In this document: positions 14,501-27,397 of the stretch, in pieces
Layout: every line of letters begins with the position of its first letter
Position numbering within the stretch: the stretch's first letter is position 1
Assembly: GCF_031877795.1 (NCBI RefSeq)
Contig: NC_133971.1
Span: 60,086,463 to 60,150,462, forward strand
Direction: 5' to 3'
DNA: 64,000 bases
Source: Strix aluco
Lineage: Eukaryota > Chordata > Aves > Strigiformes > Strigidae
Notes under the pieces: generated by a model
Database searches by the model: none
Told to the model about the DNA's origin: nothing
What the model saw: only the letters and a program-made list of their open reading frames with translations
Position numbers and translations under genes: made by a program

Positions 14501-15188
14501 TGTAACTTGTTTAGCAAAAGCCAAAAGCAAGAAAGATGGTCAGCATGCTGCGGCCATGGCTTCACTGTCAAGAGGAGCAGCACTGCAGGTAGGATCCATG
14601 CTCCTGTCCCCTTGACATGTCTGTTGTGCCATGCTGCAGACATTCACTGAGCAGTGACACAGCCCAGCAATTTCAAATCATTGTGTGAGTGCTGATGTCC
14701 ACACAAGGACACAGAGTTCCCCAGCTCACACCTCATGTTACTTCATCATGGTCAATGTACATTCCTGCTGTCAATTACCTGAGCACCTGAGGCAACCAGG
14801 ACAACACACAACCACAACAAACCTGTGCCATTCCTTTGCTCATCATCCATCTACAGCAACGCCACCAATCACTGCTGCAAAGTTCAGTGTGGTCCCTTGC
14901 GGAGTGGGAGGAGGAGAAGGTGGATTATCATTCCCTCTCTGTGCCCAGCTGCTGAAACAAACCTTGAAGGTGTTTCCAGCTGTTTGTGAGTTTAATTCAT
15001 GACGGGGTCTGTCCCAGCTCTGCCCCATACTGAGGATTTGCCCATAGTCACATCCCGTTGAGAAGAACAGGAGGGGTCCTCCATGTCAGTGAAGCAGTGC
15101 TTGGAAAGCTGGCCTGAGACAACAGGCCTGTCATCAGGGGGTGTTAAAGGACGACTCCATGACCCCAGCCAGGGCTAAAGCTCCCACT
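8529..15188. other. Unassigned non-coding sequence
   Basis: I recognise no gene. The longest open frame (10454-11071, 205 codons) has no family motif and no recognisable domain, and I treat it as chance. The stretch 12900-13600 is somewhat GC-rich but has few CpG, so it is not a clear CpG island. Confidence 0.55.
12906..12935. repeat. (CCCT)n microsatellite
   Basis: About 30 bases of CCCT units with small interruptions at the left end. Simple tandem repeat with no other sign of function. Confidence 0.85.
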
Positions 15189-15214
15189 CAGAATCACAGA
15201 ATCACAGAATCATC
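15189..15214 (-). repeat. CR1 3'-terminal octamer repeat
   Basis: Three near-identical 8-bp units (AGAATCAC on the plus strand). CR1 elements end in such short direct repeats instead of a poly(A) tail. They mark the true 3' end of this copy. Confidence 0.9.
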
Positions 15215-15256
15215 TAGGTTGGAAGGGACCTTGAAGATCATCTAGTCAGATCCCAA

Positions 15257-15601
15257 CTACACCATATCCCTAAGTGCTATGTCAACCTGCCTCTTGAACA
15301 CCTCCAGGGATGGGGACTCCACCACCTCCCTGGGCAGTCCATTCCAACGCCTAACAACCCGTTCTGTAAAGAAATACTTCCTAATATCCAGTCTAAACCT
15401 TCCCTGGTGCAACTTGAGGCCATTACCTCTTGTCCTATCACTTATTACTTGGTTAAAGAGACTCATCCCCAGCTCTCTGCAACCTCCTTTCAGGTAGTCG
15501 TAGAGGGCGATGAGGTCTCCCCTCAGCCTCCTCTTCTCCACACTAAACAACCCCAGTTCCCTCAGCAGCTCCTTGTACGACATGTGCTCCAGAACCTTCA
15601 C
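15257..15601 (-). pseudogene. CR1 ORF2 C-terminal fragment
   Basis: A 114-codon open frame encoding the conserved tail of CR1 ORF2, which lies after the RT domain. The Tyr-Lys-Glu/Leu-Arg-Glu-Leu-Gly block, the basic Arg-Arg-Leu-Arg-Gly-Asp-Leu block and the Thr-Arg-Gly-Asn-Gly block are all visible. It ends in a stop at 15257-15259, close to the 3' UTR, so this is probably the natural ORF2 end. Frameshifts and a stop separate it from the RT part at 16055-17056. It is not a separate gene. Confidence 0.85.
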
Positions 15602-16054
15602 CAGCTTCGTTGCCCTTCTCTGGACATGCTCAAGTCATTCAGTGTCCTTTTTGTAGTGAGGTGCCCAAAACTAAACACAGTAATCGAGGTGCGGCCTCAC
15701 CAGTGCTGAGTACAGGGGTAAGATCCCTTCCCTGTCCCTGCTGGCCACGCTATTTCTGATGCAAGCCAGGATGCCATTGGCCTTCTTGGCCACCTGGGCA
15801 CACTGCTGGCTCATGTTCAGCCAGCTGTCAATCAACACCCCCAGGTCCCTCTCTGACTGGCAGCTCTCCAGTCACTCCTCCCCAAGCCTATAGTGCTGCT
15901 GGGGGTTATTGTGGCCCAAGTGCAGCACCCGGCATTTGGCCTTATTGAAACTCCTCCAGTTGGCCTTAGCCCATGGCTCCAGCCTGTCCAGATCTCTCTG
16001 CAGAGCCTCCCTACCCTTGAGCAGATCAACACTCCCACCCAACTTGGTGTCATC

Positions 16055-17056
16055 TCAAAACTTACTAAGGGTGCACTCGATCCCCTCGTCTAGATCATCA
16101 ATAAAGATGTTAAACAGGAGTGGCCCCAAAACCGAGCCCTGGGGGACACCACTCGTGACCGGCTGCCAGCTGGATTTAACTCCGTTCACCACAACTCTTT
16201 GGGCCCGGCCACCCAGCCAGTTTTTTACCCAGCAAAGCGTGTGCCCATCCAAGCCACAAGCAGCCAGTTTCACCAGGAGAATGCTGTGGGAAACGGTGTC
16301 AAAGGCCTTACTAAAGTCAAGGTAAACAACATCCACAGCCTTGCTCTCATCCAATAAGCAGGTCACCCTGTCGTAGAAGGAGATCAGGTTTGTCAAGCAG
16401 GACCTGCCTTTCATAAACTCATTCTGAGTGGGCCTGATCATCTGGTTGTCCCGCATGTGTTGTGTGATGGTACTCAGGATGAGCTGCTCCATCAGCTTCC
16501 CGGGCACCGACGTCAAGCTGACAGGCCTGTAATTTCCCAGATCATCCTTCCAACCCTTCTTATATATGGACGTCACATTGGCCAACTTCCAATCTGTCGG
16601 GACCTCCCCGGTCAGCCAGGACTGCTGGTAAATGGTGGAAAGCGGCTTGGCGAGCACCCCAGCCAGCTCCTTCAGCACCCTCGGGTGTATCCCATCAGGT
16701 CCCATAGACTTGTGTGTGTCTATGTGATGCAGTAGGTCACTGACTGTCTCCTCCTGGATTGCGGGGGGATAGTTCTCCCAGTCTCTGTCCTCTGGCTGAG
16801 GAGGCTGGATTCCCTCAATACAACTAGTCTTGCCATTAAAGACTGAGGCAACGAAGGCATTAAGCACCTCAGCCTTCTCCTCATCACTTGTTACCACGTT
16901 TCCTCCTGCATCTAGCAGGGGATGGAGGCTCTCCCTGGTCTTTCTTTTGCTGGGGAAGTACTTATAGAAACATTTCTTGTTATCCTTGATTGCTGAAGAC
17001 AGATTCATTTCTAGCTGGGCTTTAGACCTCCTCATTTCTGCCCTGCATAGCCTCAC
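16055..17056 (-). pseudogene. CR1 ORF2 reverse transcriptase domain, broken
   Basis: A 333-codon open frame covering most of a CR1-clade reverse transcriptase, the enzyme that copies CR1 RNA at the nicked target. In order I see the Ser-Met-Gly-Pro-Asp-Gly-Ile block (about residue 117), the Asn-Tyr-Arg-Pro-Val-Ser-Leu block (about 175), the first catalytic Asp in YLDFSKAFD (about 245), and the [13 protein letters not shown] block (about 305). The frame stops at a TGA (16055-16057) that replaces the codon before the catalytic Asp-Asp pair of the FADD box; the two Asp codons follow at once. The annotated ATG is internal, and homology continues upstream of 17056. The copy cannot make an active enzyme. 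Confidence 0.9.
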
Positions 17057-17370
17057 AGCATCTTTGTAATCACTGTGAATGGCTAGTCCCTTGTTCCAAA
17101 GGCTCTAAACTTTCCTTTTCTCCTTGAGTTGCAGCCAAAGCTCCCTGTTCAGCCAGGGTGGTCTTCTCTGTCGCCAGCTTCTCTTACAGCACCTGGGGAC
17201 TGCCTGTTCCTGAGTCATTAACACTTCCTTCTTAAAGAGTGCCCAGCCTTCTTGGACCCCTATACCCTTCAGGATCATCTCCCAAGGGATACTGTGCAGA
17301 TGCAGACCCTAGATAACTTTCCCTGAAGGGCTTGAATCCAGTTACTGTCTTACTTTTCTTCCTCATTATG

Positions 17371-20300
17371 TGTTTTCTCCAGGGCACCCATTTGAACAGT
17401 TACTACAGATTGAAAGATTTTGCTTAGCAAAAGTGTGAGCCCAAAATACTCTGAGGCATTGGGGCAGGAAGCGCACTGGAAAGCATTTTTTAGACAAACA
17501 CTTGTTTAGCGTCTTTCATTTAGAAGATATTTTGATGAAAAATTCCACGGGGGTGTATTTAAACACCCTCTTGAGGTCCATTTAACATGGGCCAGGCAAG
17601 GCATGAACACAATGGGTTTCAATTTGATTTGAATTAATTTTACTGCCTTTGCAGCAGGTGCAAATAACCAGTGCTTTTGTCTGTTAACAAATGTCTGTTA
17701 TATGAACCTTTCAAACTAGAAAAATATTTTAACACCCACCAGAAGCTGTTTGGCTCCACTATTACTCAAGACACTCTGAAAAACCTAGCATTTCCTTTGA
17801 TAAACATGGAGGCACTATTGCAGGGCACTGAATACAACACAAAGGAGCTTGAAGGCTGAGGCACTTTTGTGTAAGGAGAAAACCCAAGTGCAGATATTAC
17901 CCTTCATTTCTAACAGCACAGTTGTTAGCACATTGCAGAAGGAAGAAAAATCATTAATTCAGTAGACTAGGGGTCATTTTTTGTAGTAAATGCAGACCAT
18001 ACATATTTTGTTTTGTTTTTTTGGATGAAGAGCCATGCAGAACTATCAAATGGTGTGTATGTGCATGTGCTCGCACATGTGTGTGATGTGTGTTGAATTC
18101 CTTGGCTAAGTAACAGCAACTTCAGTAATAAGGTAGACTTAGAAAGAGCTGCAGCAGCCCAAGAAGTGGACAGAAACCTCTGTCCTTCAGGACTGTACAG
18201 TTGACAGAGAGATACACCTAAACTGCTGGTTCTAAGCAGCAGGACAAGCAAAAAGAAAGAGCATGAAATTTTTACCATGCTGTGGCTTAAGTCAAACTTT
18301 TTGTCATGCACCATTTTCTGGTTTTTTGGGGGGGAATTATATCTTTATGAACACACATTACAGAAAAAGTGCCAGAACTGGGGATGTGCTCACATTAACA
18401 AAGGAAGGTCCATTCAGGATGTTGCAAGCAAAGCTGCAGGGGTGGACTTAGCAGGGAAAATGGGCACTAGTTTTATCATCCCTACAGTATCTCCCTACCC
18501 TGCAGTACTTCTTTCTTTTCAGAATAGCCCCCATAAGCTTGCAAAAACACACTTGCAAACTGCTGCTGCTCCAGCCTGTAAGACAATTACCCCTGCCTAC
18601 TACCCAACAACTGCTTCACCCTGCCTTACCACGCTGGTCTGAGGTGCGGGTCCCTCCTCCCCCCACCATCCTCTCTGCACCATGGCTTCACCCTGGGGGT
18701 GGGAGAGGCAGTTGGTTATCTGCTGCTTCAGCTGCTGGTCCCCCTCAGCATCACTGTTCTGCTTTCCACAGGGTCATGCAATTGTCACCTCCTCATGACT
18801 GCAGGCTGAAAAAGCATTTCAAAGCCTGAAGTTGTTATTGCAGTTGATGCCCAGAGCTCCTATCCCAGATCTGCTGGGGATCCTGAAGCTCCCTGGGGTT
18901 TCCAGAGAGAAGCAAATATTAATGCTCCCAAAATCATGAGGCTCCCAAGGGGCAGCAGGATGGCCAAAGCTGGACCTCACAGAAACTCACCCTTGTGCAT
19001 GCCAGTCTGGCATCACATGGCTTTCTCTGACGCATGCCTGTCCATCCAAAATGAAGATGTGAGCAAAAGGTTGTTCTCTCTGCTGTGACAGCAGTGGTTA
19101 TTTTCCTATTGAAAATAAAATTTCTTCCTATGTACAAAAAGGGAAACAATAAAACCAGCTGTACAATAACAAATAACATTATTTGCTTTAAACTGGCTGA
19201 GATTAGTAGCTCCATGTGAAGTTCTCAGATCACAGAAACTGATTCTTAGAGTGAATAGCTTTTAAATCAATTAGGTATGGATGGATATTAATAATGCTAT
19301 AGCAATGGGCTGAGCGAGTGCACACATGAACACTCAGAATACATACATGCTGCCAGCTCTCTCTATTTCCTACTCTATGTCTTTCAACTGCAGAAGTCAC
19401 ATTATGATCACTTCCAACTCTAGGTATCTTAATTTGGAAATAATCACTTCATATGTTCACACTTTAAGCATCCCACACAGAACTGATTGCTCTGAGATCT
19501 CCATTATTCTTTTTAGCATAGTGAATGCACTCTTAATATTTCCTAATAGGTACTAAGAAACTCAAGGCAGAAAAGGCTTCTAAAATAACTCATGCTATTT
19601 TAAGAGGATCCAGTTTAAACAAGTGCCAGCTAAAATATTTCTGGGTTGAAAAGTCTTCTATAGGAACTTGCAAATGCAAAACCAGTCACCAGGACAGTTC
19701 TAGCTGCCATCTCCTCTTGTCACAGACCTATACTTCTGTCCAGTTAAAAATAGGAAGATGGGGGCTGAGTGCTGATTTTTATCTAAACATTTAAAAAACA
19801 TATTCATGTTTTTAAACTACAGCTTACAAGTAAGGTCAAAGGATTGGTCTACCCAAGAGTTAGTACAAGGCTTGCTCCAGCAGCTACCAGGGGAAATGGA
19901 GCTATAGCTTCTAAACACAGGATTGCTGGTCAGGCTCCTGCTAAGGCAAGTTTGGGCCTCTTGTGGCCAAATACAGCCTTCTCCATGGATCTCACAGACC
20001 TTGTATCGAGTTGCAGCATCCCAGACAAGTGCATTTGCAAGATAAGACCAGAAGACCCAAGGAACTTACTGTCTTTTTCATCCTGGCTCCCTCTTTAAAT
20101 TCCCACTGCAAAGCATGCAAAAGCTTCTTTGTAGTAAAAAAAGAGGAAAATGTGGACCTGGACATAAAAAGAAGGTGAAAACTTGATGACAGGCACACAG
20201 ATGAAAAATCTGTTGTGTTGTTTTGTTTCCAAATGGTTCCTACTAAAACCTGTGGGAAATGTCATATTCTCTGCCCATTTGAAAGTTGGGCTGCAGATCT

Positions 20301-23300
20301 CAGGCTCTACATGAGTTTTTAAGCACCTGTGTTTCAGCAGATGGTTTTCAGACAGCAGACTCTTGCCACAGCCTTCTGTGAGTCCAGTTGCCCTCACTGT
20401 GTCCACCCAAGCCAAGAGTCTGTTAAGAAAAGGTATGGACATCCATGTATGAAATGTATGAATCATGCTTAAATGCTCAGGCAGGCAGGGAAGTGTGGCA
20501 CATCCTCTTTGGATGTGCTGCTGCTGGGCTGAGCCAGGGAGATAGCAGCCCCAGCACAGCGTGTCCAGGTCCCTGGTCACAGGCACTTGCTTCTGCTCTG
20601 AACAGCAGCACACCATGTCCCTTCACCATTCCCCAAACTCCTCTGCCCTTTTTTCATAGTTCATTCTTTCTATTTAGCTGCTTTACTCCCAGCACTGAAG
20701 ACTCATACCCCTGGGGCAGAGGATGAACACTGCAAGTGGAAGCAGCAGATTGAATTGCCTGTGTCAAGAAGCAAACAGGGAATAACAGCTGCTTTAGCCC
20801 CAAAGAAGCAGCTGTCAAGCAGTGACAGTCCCTTCCTGGAGAGGTCAAGGCTATTACAGGTCTCCAGTGCTGTCATAGAGCAGAGCCCAGCACACAGGAA
20901 GATTTGAAAGCCTACACCTTGATGCTAGAAACTCAGTGAGATCAATCACACCAGGGATGGAGGAGCCAAGACAGAGAAGCAGAGCACCAAATTGCAGGCT
21001 TACACCCATGCATCACTTCTTCCTCTAGCTCAGCTGGACAGAGCACAAGCCATCATGGAAGTTCATACATTGCTGCTTTAAATAGCATCTAATCCCCAAA
21101 GTCCACAAACTCAACAGAAAGCTGCCTGAGGAAAAACATTCAACAGCCTATAAATCCCAAATTCATTCATTCTGATTGCTGCTGTCAAATTATCTCAAGT
21201 GGAATAACAGCAGCAGACAACAAAACAGAAGGGCTGATTTTTGATTTGTTGTTCAGTTCACCAGAAGACACCTCAGCACAGGCTCCATGCAGGGAGCTCC
21301 AGTTGTTCAGACCCTGAAGCAGCTTTTGTAAGACAGGAGGCCAGGGGCTGGGGCCCCGATCCAGCAACGTGTGTGGACATGCACCTGCTTTCAAGGACAT
21401 GGTGAAAACCTCTGAAATCAGCCTGGGGAGAGACCTCACTGACCCAGAGCTGAATTTTACACTCTGCTTCAGCAGACACTGCAGCTGCTCACCCTCACAT
21501 AGTTGCAGTGCAGCTGCCTTGGCATAAGCACTGAAACCTGACCTCAGCTATCCACGTCTGTAGAGGCTGGCCTTCTCACCAAGGATCTCAGAAATTCCCA
21601 TGACCTGCCTGCCATGTTCAAGCAGAATTGCATAGCGCTATGTGAGGCCCCCAGTATAGATCATTGAGAGACAGAAGCAACAGTGACCTCCAGATAGTGC
21701 TGGTGCCCAGCGTCACAGATATGAAGTTTCTGTCTTCCCTTACAACCCACCTGTGACAAAACTTCACACTCTGAAAAATAAAATCTCCCAAACCAGCACT
21801 TACACAGCTGGGAAAACAGTGGTGGCTTTCTGTACAGCAGAAGCCAGTTGCAGAAATTAGGAGCTCCCCATGTGCCATTTCAGTTGGGAAGTGTCATCTT
21901 TTGACACTTCTGGGGTCCTCCAGACAATGTCCCTAGGGAGCTGTATGCTTGCCTGAAAGTACCTCACCAACTGACTTCTTGCTTTCATTGGCTGCACTCC
22001 AGAGAGCAGCATGCCCAGCAGCATCCTCCCTGCTAGATTAGACACCAGAGGTCTGTGCATACCTTCAGATAACTCTGTTGTTAACATGCCACAAGCATGT
22101 TGTAACTCTGTGTTGCTTTTCTTTCAGACTTTCCCTCTGGATCAGGCATAATCCTGCTCACTCCGCACAGAAAAATTTTTGCCTTTTCTTCGCAAATTCT
22201 GTTTGAGGTCATAAAAACACTTGGTCTTGAGGTCAGAAGTCTTCAGCAGTTGGAAGGAACCATTGAAATGTCACCTTTCACACACCAGAGGAGCAGACAC
22301 ACCAGACAAGTCACTTCTGCCTAGACACTTACATGAACATGGACATTCACAAGTCTGGAGGGGACAGCTGAGCCCTATCTGAAAGGACACCAATCAGAAG
22401 CTCCCCACAGACATGCACATGAAATGGAAGGGAGATGTTTCCAGGGCTTTGTCCAGCCCATCTGCAGTAAAGCAAGCTGGCTTCTACTACAAGCCTTTGC
22501 AGAAGGCCACACATCAGGAGACATCAGGAAGGTTTTTTGGAAGGTTGCACATGTTTTCCTTTGGCTTCTGCCCCTGCCTTTCATCACTGGTATTTCCCTC
22601 ACATGCATGTCTTTTGTGTACACATGCATACAGGAAAAACTTGTCTGATTTTTACCATAGCTAATAAAATTTGTTCTCTTCCCCTGCAAGCCTTGCCTTA
22701 TTTCTCTCAGCTGCAGTACAAGTCATTCCTTTTCCAGATCTAACCTGCAAAGACTGTCCTTGTGCACACAGATGTCTCACTTGGATCCCTGCAGGTCACA
22801 CTGTGAACTGTGCTGTGGGCAGCTCTCCTTGATTTCCTATGAAGCTCTTCAGCTTGCTTAAGACATGTACATATTCACAGCATTCAGAAGAAGACAGGTC
22901 ACTAACTGGTGGGGTGGGACCTGAGCTCCAATGACACTCAACTACTTCATACAAAAGAAAACAGAGTCAACAGAAGAGAGTAAAAATAGATACCAGTGAT
23001 ACTGAGGGAAGTGCACCTGACAACTCTCCCCTCATCTTCCCCATGTTGAGTGTTCTAATCAGAGGGCTCTGGAGAAAGAGCTGCCACTGCCACTTTTCAG
23101 CCCCATTTTGTGACTGGTCTCCAAGTTCTCCAGTTCCACCCAACCTTAAAATGTGGTGAATTCAGCCTGAACTGGGGAAGCTGAGCACAGCTAGAAGCTC
23201 ATTTTCCTGCAGATACATTACTCAACACAGTAGAAGAAAGGATAGGCTAACTCGTCCCTAGCTGTCCTCCTCATGCCTCCTCCTGCAGGACCATAACCTG

Positions 23301-24250
23301 GACCAGCTACAGTTGCCAGGCAGTAGCATGCCACCAGCCTCATCAGTTATCAGACTCAAATACTCAAGTTTTCATAAGTGTTGTCTCACACAACAGAGAG
23401 CAGTTATGAAGAAGCAGTAATGAAGAGGGCAGGAACACTGCCCTCACACCCCATGTGTGAACATACCAACAAGGCAGTAATTGCCCTGTGGAGGTAGAGG
23501 CACAAGACTACTATCTAAGAGTTTTTTCCTCACTTCAAATGTAGCTGGGTTTCTTTCAACATAGTTATGTGAATTGCAGATGGACAAACACATACACAGA
23601 AAGGCGTGGACAAAGTTGTGAGATGAGCTCACAACTCATCTGAGTTCTGAAGAAGGTACATGATAGGATAAAGTTGTGAGATGCACCCTGAAAGAGACTC
23701 ATGATAGTGGTGTTCCCGCAAGCTGGGTTGTGACTAGCTGAATAGAGCAAGGACTCAGCAGCTGCAGTAGATATAGCAAGAGAGAGTAGAAGTTGCCTGA
23801 GAAGTAGAAGGGATGTCAAAGAAATAGGCAAAACAAGCAAATACACACACTGTCTTCCACTTGCAGTGATCTTGCATGTTCCTGTAAGAGGGCATGTCCA
23901 GAAAAGAAGAGATTTCCCAGATATAATACCGCTTCACAGATTGCTGTGGTTTTTCCTTCACCAGCAAAACCCTCTCTCTTTAAAGCAAAGAAATTCCCAG
24001 CCACTTTCAAGATTTTGGCTTGGTCCTTCTTAAAACAATCTTCCCTCCTGCATTCACAAGCTGTAGGAGGCCTTTCCTCAGCTGTTACCTTCAGGGAGCA
24101 AGCAACTCAGTGAAGTAAGAGCCATCAATAAGTAAAACATTTATGCCTGAAAAAGGAAATTGTTCCGTACTATCAACTCTAGCATTGCTCAGGGTGTGAT
24201 ATCTATGAATATTGTACATTTACAGCTTTCCCAACCCCTTCCTGTTTTTC
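17371..24250. other. Unassigned non-coding sequence
   Basis: I recognise no gene or element. Open frames are short; the longest is about 173 codons on the minus strand at 20095-20616, with no known motif. A TG-rich stretch lies near 18055-18095. Old, decayed repeats may be present but cannot be named by eye. Confidence 0.55.
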
Positions 24251-24712
24251 ACTGAATCATAAAACCTTTAAAGATCACCTAGTTCAACCCCTCTGCAATG
24301 AGCAGAGACATCTTCAAGTAGATCAGGTTGCTCAGAGCCCCATCCAACTTGACCTTCAATGTTTCCAGGGATGGGGCATCTACCACCTCTGTGGGCAACT
24401 TGTTCCAGTGTTTCACCACCCTCAACATAAAAAATTTCTTTCTTATATCTCATCTGAATCTACTCTCCTTTAGTTTAAAATCACTGCCCCTTGTCCTATT
24501 GCTACAGGCCCTACTAAAAAGTTTGTCCACATCTTTCTTATAAGCTCCCTTTAAATATTGAAAGGCTGCAATAAGGTCTCCCTGTAGCTTTCTCTTCTCC
24601 AGGCAGAACAATTCCGAATCTTTCAGCCAGTCCTCATAAGGCAGGTGCTTCAGCCCCCTGATCATCTTTGTGGCCCTCCTCTGGACCCCATCCAACAGGT
24701 CCATGTCTTTCT
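24251..24712 (-). mobile_element. CR1 LINE 3' fragment, minus strand
   Basis: A short 5'-truncated CR1 of about 460 bp covering the ORF2 C-terminus and 3' UTR. A minus-strand open frame (24450-24704, 84 codons) carries the same landmarks as other CR1 tails here: the Gln-Arg-Arg-Ala block, the Glu-Lys-Arg-Lys-Leu-Gln-Gly-Asp-Leu block and the Asn-Arg-Thr-Arg-Gly block. The terminal octamer is degraded. It is more diverged than the copy at 15189-17370, so it is probably from an older subfamily. Confidence 0.88.
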
Positions 24713-27017
24713 TTTACTGTTTTCCTACCTCCACAAGTGGGTCAATACAGGCAAGACACTGTGCTTTGAACACATCTGTAGCTGAGAGAGTGACCACGAC
24801 AGGATCCCATTGAAGTGCTGGCTAGTTAGCAAACTAAGTGAAAGATTAATAGCCAACACAAAATGCTACAGATTATGAGATCTCACCACCCTAAGTTTGT
24901 AATGTGGGATGCTGCTCATGAGAAATCATAGAATGTAGAACAGAATAAACATTCCTCAAAATGGAGAGGAAAGGTGCTCAGTAAAAGCAGGCAATTTGAG
25001 ATGGCAACTCTCATAAATGCTACTGGTCTTCAAACTGCTCTAATTTTCCAGCACTGCTTATTTTGTCCAGCCTATCTTTCCAACACCCCCTTTATGATCT
25101 TGGTATTTCAATTCAGGAATACAGTAGAGTAAAGCTACTCACAACAAGCCCTCTACAAACATCTTGAAAAGAGATTTCAACCTAACTTTTTCATGTTACC
25201 ACCAGTAAGCTGAAGGATCGCTACCTGACCCTGGATCCACACATTTCCCAGTCTTCATTTCTTTTTCCTTTGTGCATTTGTCTTCCTGGTGTTTTCTATG
25301 CCCCATCTGGCTATTTCCATCTGATTCCAAACACTCCATCCACACTGCTTTTCTCCTACCTGCACCTGTCCTCACCAGTCCTTCTTCATTCCTGCCAAGC
25401 CTACCCCTCCAATGACTAGTACTGCTCAGGGATGAGATGCTGTGTGTTTCTGCTGGTTTCAGTCTGCTAAATGAGGACCCCAGCCTTGAACACAAGAGTA
25501 GCTGGATGTCTGTGTCATCCCTCAAGAGGGCTTTCTCCACATGCTTAAGTATTTGCAGGATTTGGATCTTTGATTCTCAGACCCTTGAGTCAGAGAATGC
25601 ATCATTCTCTTTGCATGATCAACAGCACTTAAGGCAATTACACTCAGAAAATAATACTCAATATGCATATGCCTACATAAAAGCAGCATGACACTGACAT
25701 TTCAAATGCAGAATTAAACTGATTTGGCCTTTATTTTGTAAGAGTACTTAAGACATTTTAAACAATACAGCATCAGGCAAGCAAAAGATTTCAATAATGG
25801 GAACTGGAAATTATTTGCAATTTAGGGCTTTCGTGGCAGTATGAGCAAAACTCCCCCAATATCAGTAGAAATGAAGCAAGGCCATTAAACATTAACAGTA
25901 CCTTTAGAGGTTCTGGGGGGGACGTCACATATAAGAATGTAAGAAAACCTAATTGATCTGATGAAAATAATCCAGCAATTTGAGTTAAGCATCCAAAAGC
26001 AGGTGAAACACTTTTGGAGAAGTTACACTTGCTCTGTATTCAGCTAAGACATTTTCGAACCATCACATACAAAAATACGAACTAATTATAATCTTTGCAT
26101 CAAAGAGAAAAACTGCCCAATCTCTGTGCTTTTGTTTCAGCTAATCTACGTTCACAGCACTCTTCATGCAAATGAGCACATTTGTTGCAAATGGAGTAAA
26201 ATTACTTTGCTAATCATCTAGTATTTTATCGTCAGAATTTCAGGCTTTAAATAGCTTTTTTTGTGCTATACCTGACTGCTAGCCATGGTGTAGCACATGG
26301 TATACTTTTGGTATCATCACGTTGGCTCTGCAAAATTCACCCTAGGGCAAGTGAGCAGGATCTACACAAGAGTTTTCTAGGGAATGCAGAAGGAAAGACT
26401 GCCCTTTCTTTAACTGTGTGTCTCTGCTGATCTGCAAGCTAGGAGAGTACTGAGTGTCTCTTCTGGCAGCATATAGCCCCCAGGCATGTCCCCGCAACAC
26501 CTTGTGAAGGGAAGGCTTTCATCTTCAACTCACAGTCCAAGTCCCTGGCAGGCTGTGTGGCACTTCTGGTTCCCCCTCCGTTGATGTGAGAGTCCAGTGC
26601 AGATGGTGCCTTACCTGACAGGTGTAGCAACGTGGGGAAGGATGGAAAGGGTGTCTCATTTCTACTCTGCACTTGTACTGAGGAGACAAAACAGGAAACA
26701 GCTGTCTGGACTCCAACAAAAGGATGTTAAGGAAGAGCTGTAGGTGTTGACCATGGTCTGAACTAAGAAGCCTACATCAAAAGCCAGGTAAAATTCTGCT
26801 AGCAGGGCACATTTGCTCAGTGACTGCAGCTACTACACTCTCTCTGGAGTGAGTAAGAAGGAATCTGTAGGAGCTTCTTCAGTATACATTTAAAGAAAGC
26901 GGTTCCAGAACCAGGGGAACTAGCAAAGCCTGGTTTCAACATCCATCCTTTGGCTAAGGTATATCTGCACAGACTGGTCAGACTATGTGGACTGGACACT
27001 AGCTAAGTCCTGACTGC
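24713..27017. other. Unassigned non-coding sequence
   Basis: Moderately AT-rich sequence with short chance open frames. I see no gene, repeat terminus or RNA gene between the CR1 fragment and the provirus. Confidence 0.55.
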
Positions 27018-27022
27018 CCAGT
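27018..27022. repeat. Provirus target-site duplication, left copy (CCAGT)
   Basis: Five bases, CCAGT, directly before the left LTR. The same five bases follow the right LTR at 32968-32972. This shows that the LTR-internal-LTR unit occupies a single integration site. Confidence 0.88.
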
Positions 27023-27374
27023 TGTCCTGGTTTAGTTAGGATAGGGTTAAGTTTCCCCAGCAGTGGGGGGGAAGCTCTAGCCGGGTTATTCAATACCATG
27101 CTGACATCACGTCCTGGCGCCATATAGTGTGGGAAGAATTGGTGAGCACGTGGGGTTTGTGCAGCCGTTCCTCTCACTGCTGTATCGGTACATATACTTG
27201 CTCTGTTCATTGTTATTACTGTTATTGTTATTGTTGTTGTTTGTTGTGTTGCTGTTGCACTGTTGTATTAAACCTCTCCTTATCTCAGCCCCAGGGCTTT
27301 GTATTTCACTCCCTTTGTGGGGGAGGGGCAGCGGCCGCGTGGTCTCAGACCCCGGCAGGGACTAAACCACCACA
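27023..27374 (+). repeat. Left (5') LTR of the provirus
   Basis: 352 bp starting TGTCCTGG and ending ACCACCACA. It is correctly oriented relative to the genes, because the primer-binding site follows its U5 end. It has a weak TATA-like CATATA near 27121, a long TTATTG/TTGTTG stretch (about 27212-27255), an ATTAAA poly(A) signal at 27267-27272 and a GCGGCCGC box near the U5 end. It would supply promoter and poly(A) functions. Confidence 0.95.
27267..27272 (+). promoter_or_regulatory. LTR poly(A) signal (ATTAAA)
   Basis: ATTAAA hexamer in the left LTR, followed within about 30 bases by a T/G-rich stretch. It is conserved in the inverted right LTR and as a close match in the solo LTR at 8163-8523. 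This would place the R/U5 border shortly downstream. Confidence 0.6.
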
Positions 27375-27379
27375 ACTTT

Positions 27380-27397
27380 TGGCACCCAACGTGGGGC
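27380..27397 (+). promoter_or_regulatory. Primer-binding site, tRNA-Lys1,2 type
   Basis: Eighteen bases, TGGCACCCAACGTGGGGC, five bases after the left LTR. From general knowledge, the complement of the tRNA-Lys1,2 3' end is the same except for G at position 5. Foamy viruses use this primer. The site would prime minus-strand DNA synthesis and confirms the orientation of the left LTR. Confidence 0.8.

Larger units (their letters stand above)
15189..17370 (-). mobile_element. CR1 LINE, 5'-truncated, minus strand
   Basis: A long CR1 retrotransposon copy. Its 3' end is at 15189, where the plus strand has three copies of the AGAATCAC-type octamer, the usual CR1 terminal repeat. Going upstream on the minus strand come the 3' UTR, the C-terminal part of ORF2, the reverse transcriptase (RT) domain, and the region before RT. 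Similarity to CR1 fades around 17300-17370, so the 5' end is approximate. The endonuclease domain and ORF1 are missing, as expected for a copy whose reverse transcription stopped early. It is among the best preserved CR1 copies in the window. Confidence 0.93.

Noticed and set aside
22230..22330. Possible CR1 tail (a GTTGGAAGGAACC stretch)
   Set aside because: Only one short block resembles CR1, and the surrounding landmarks are missing.
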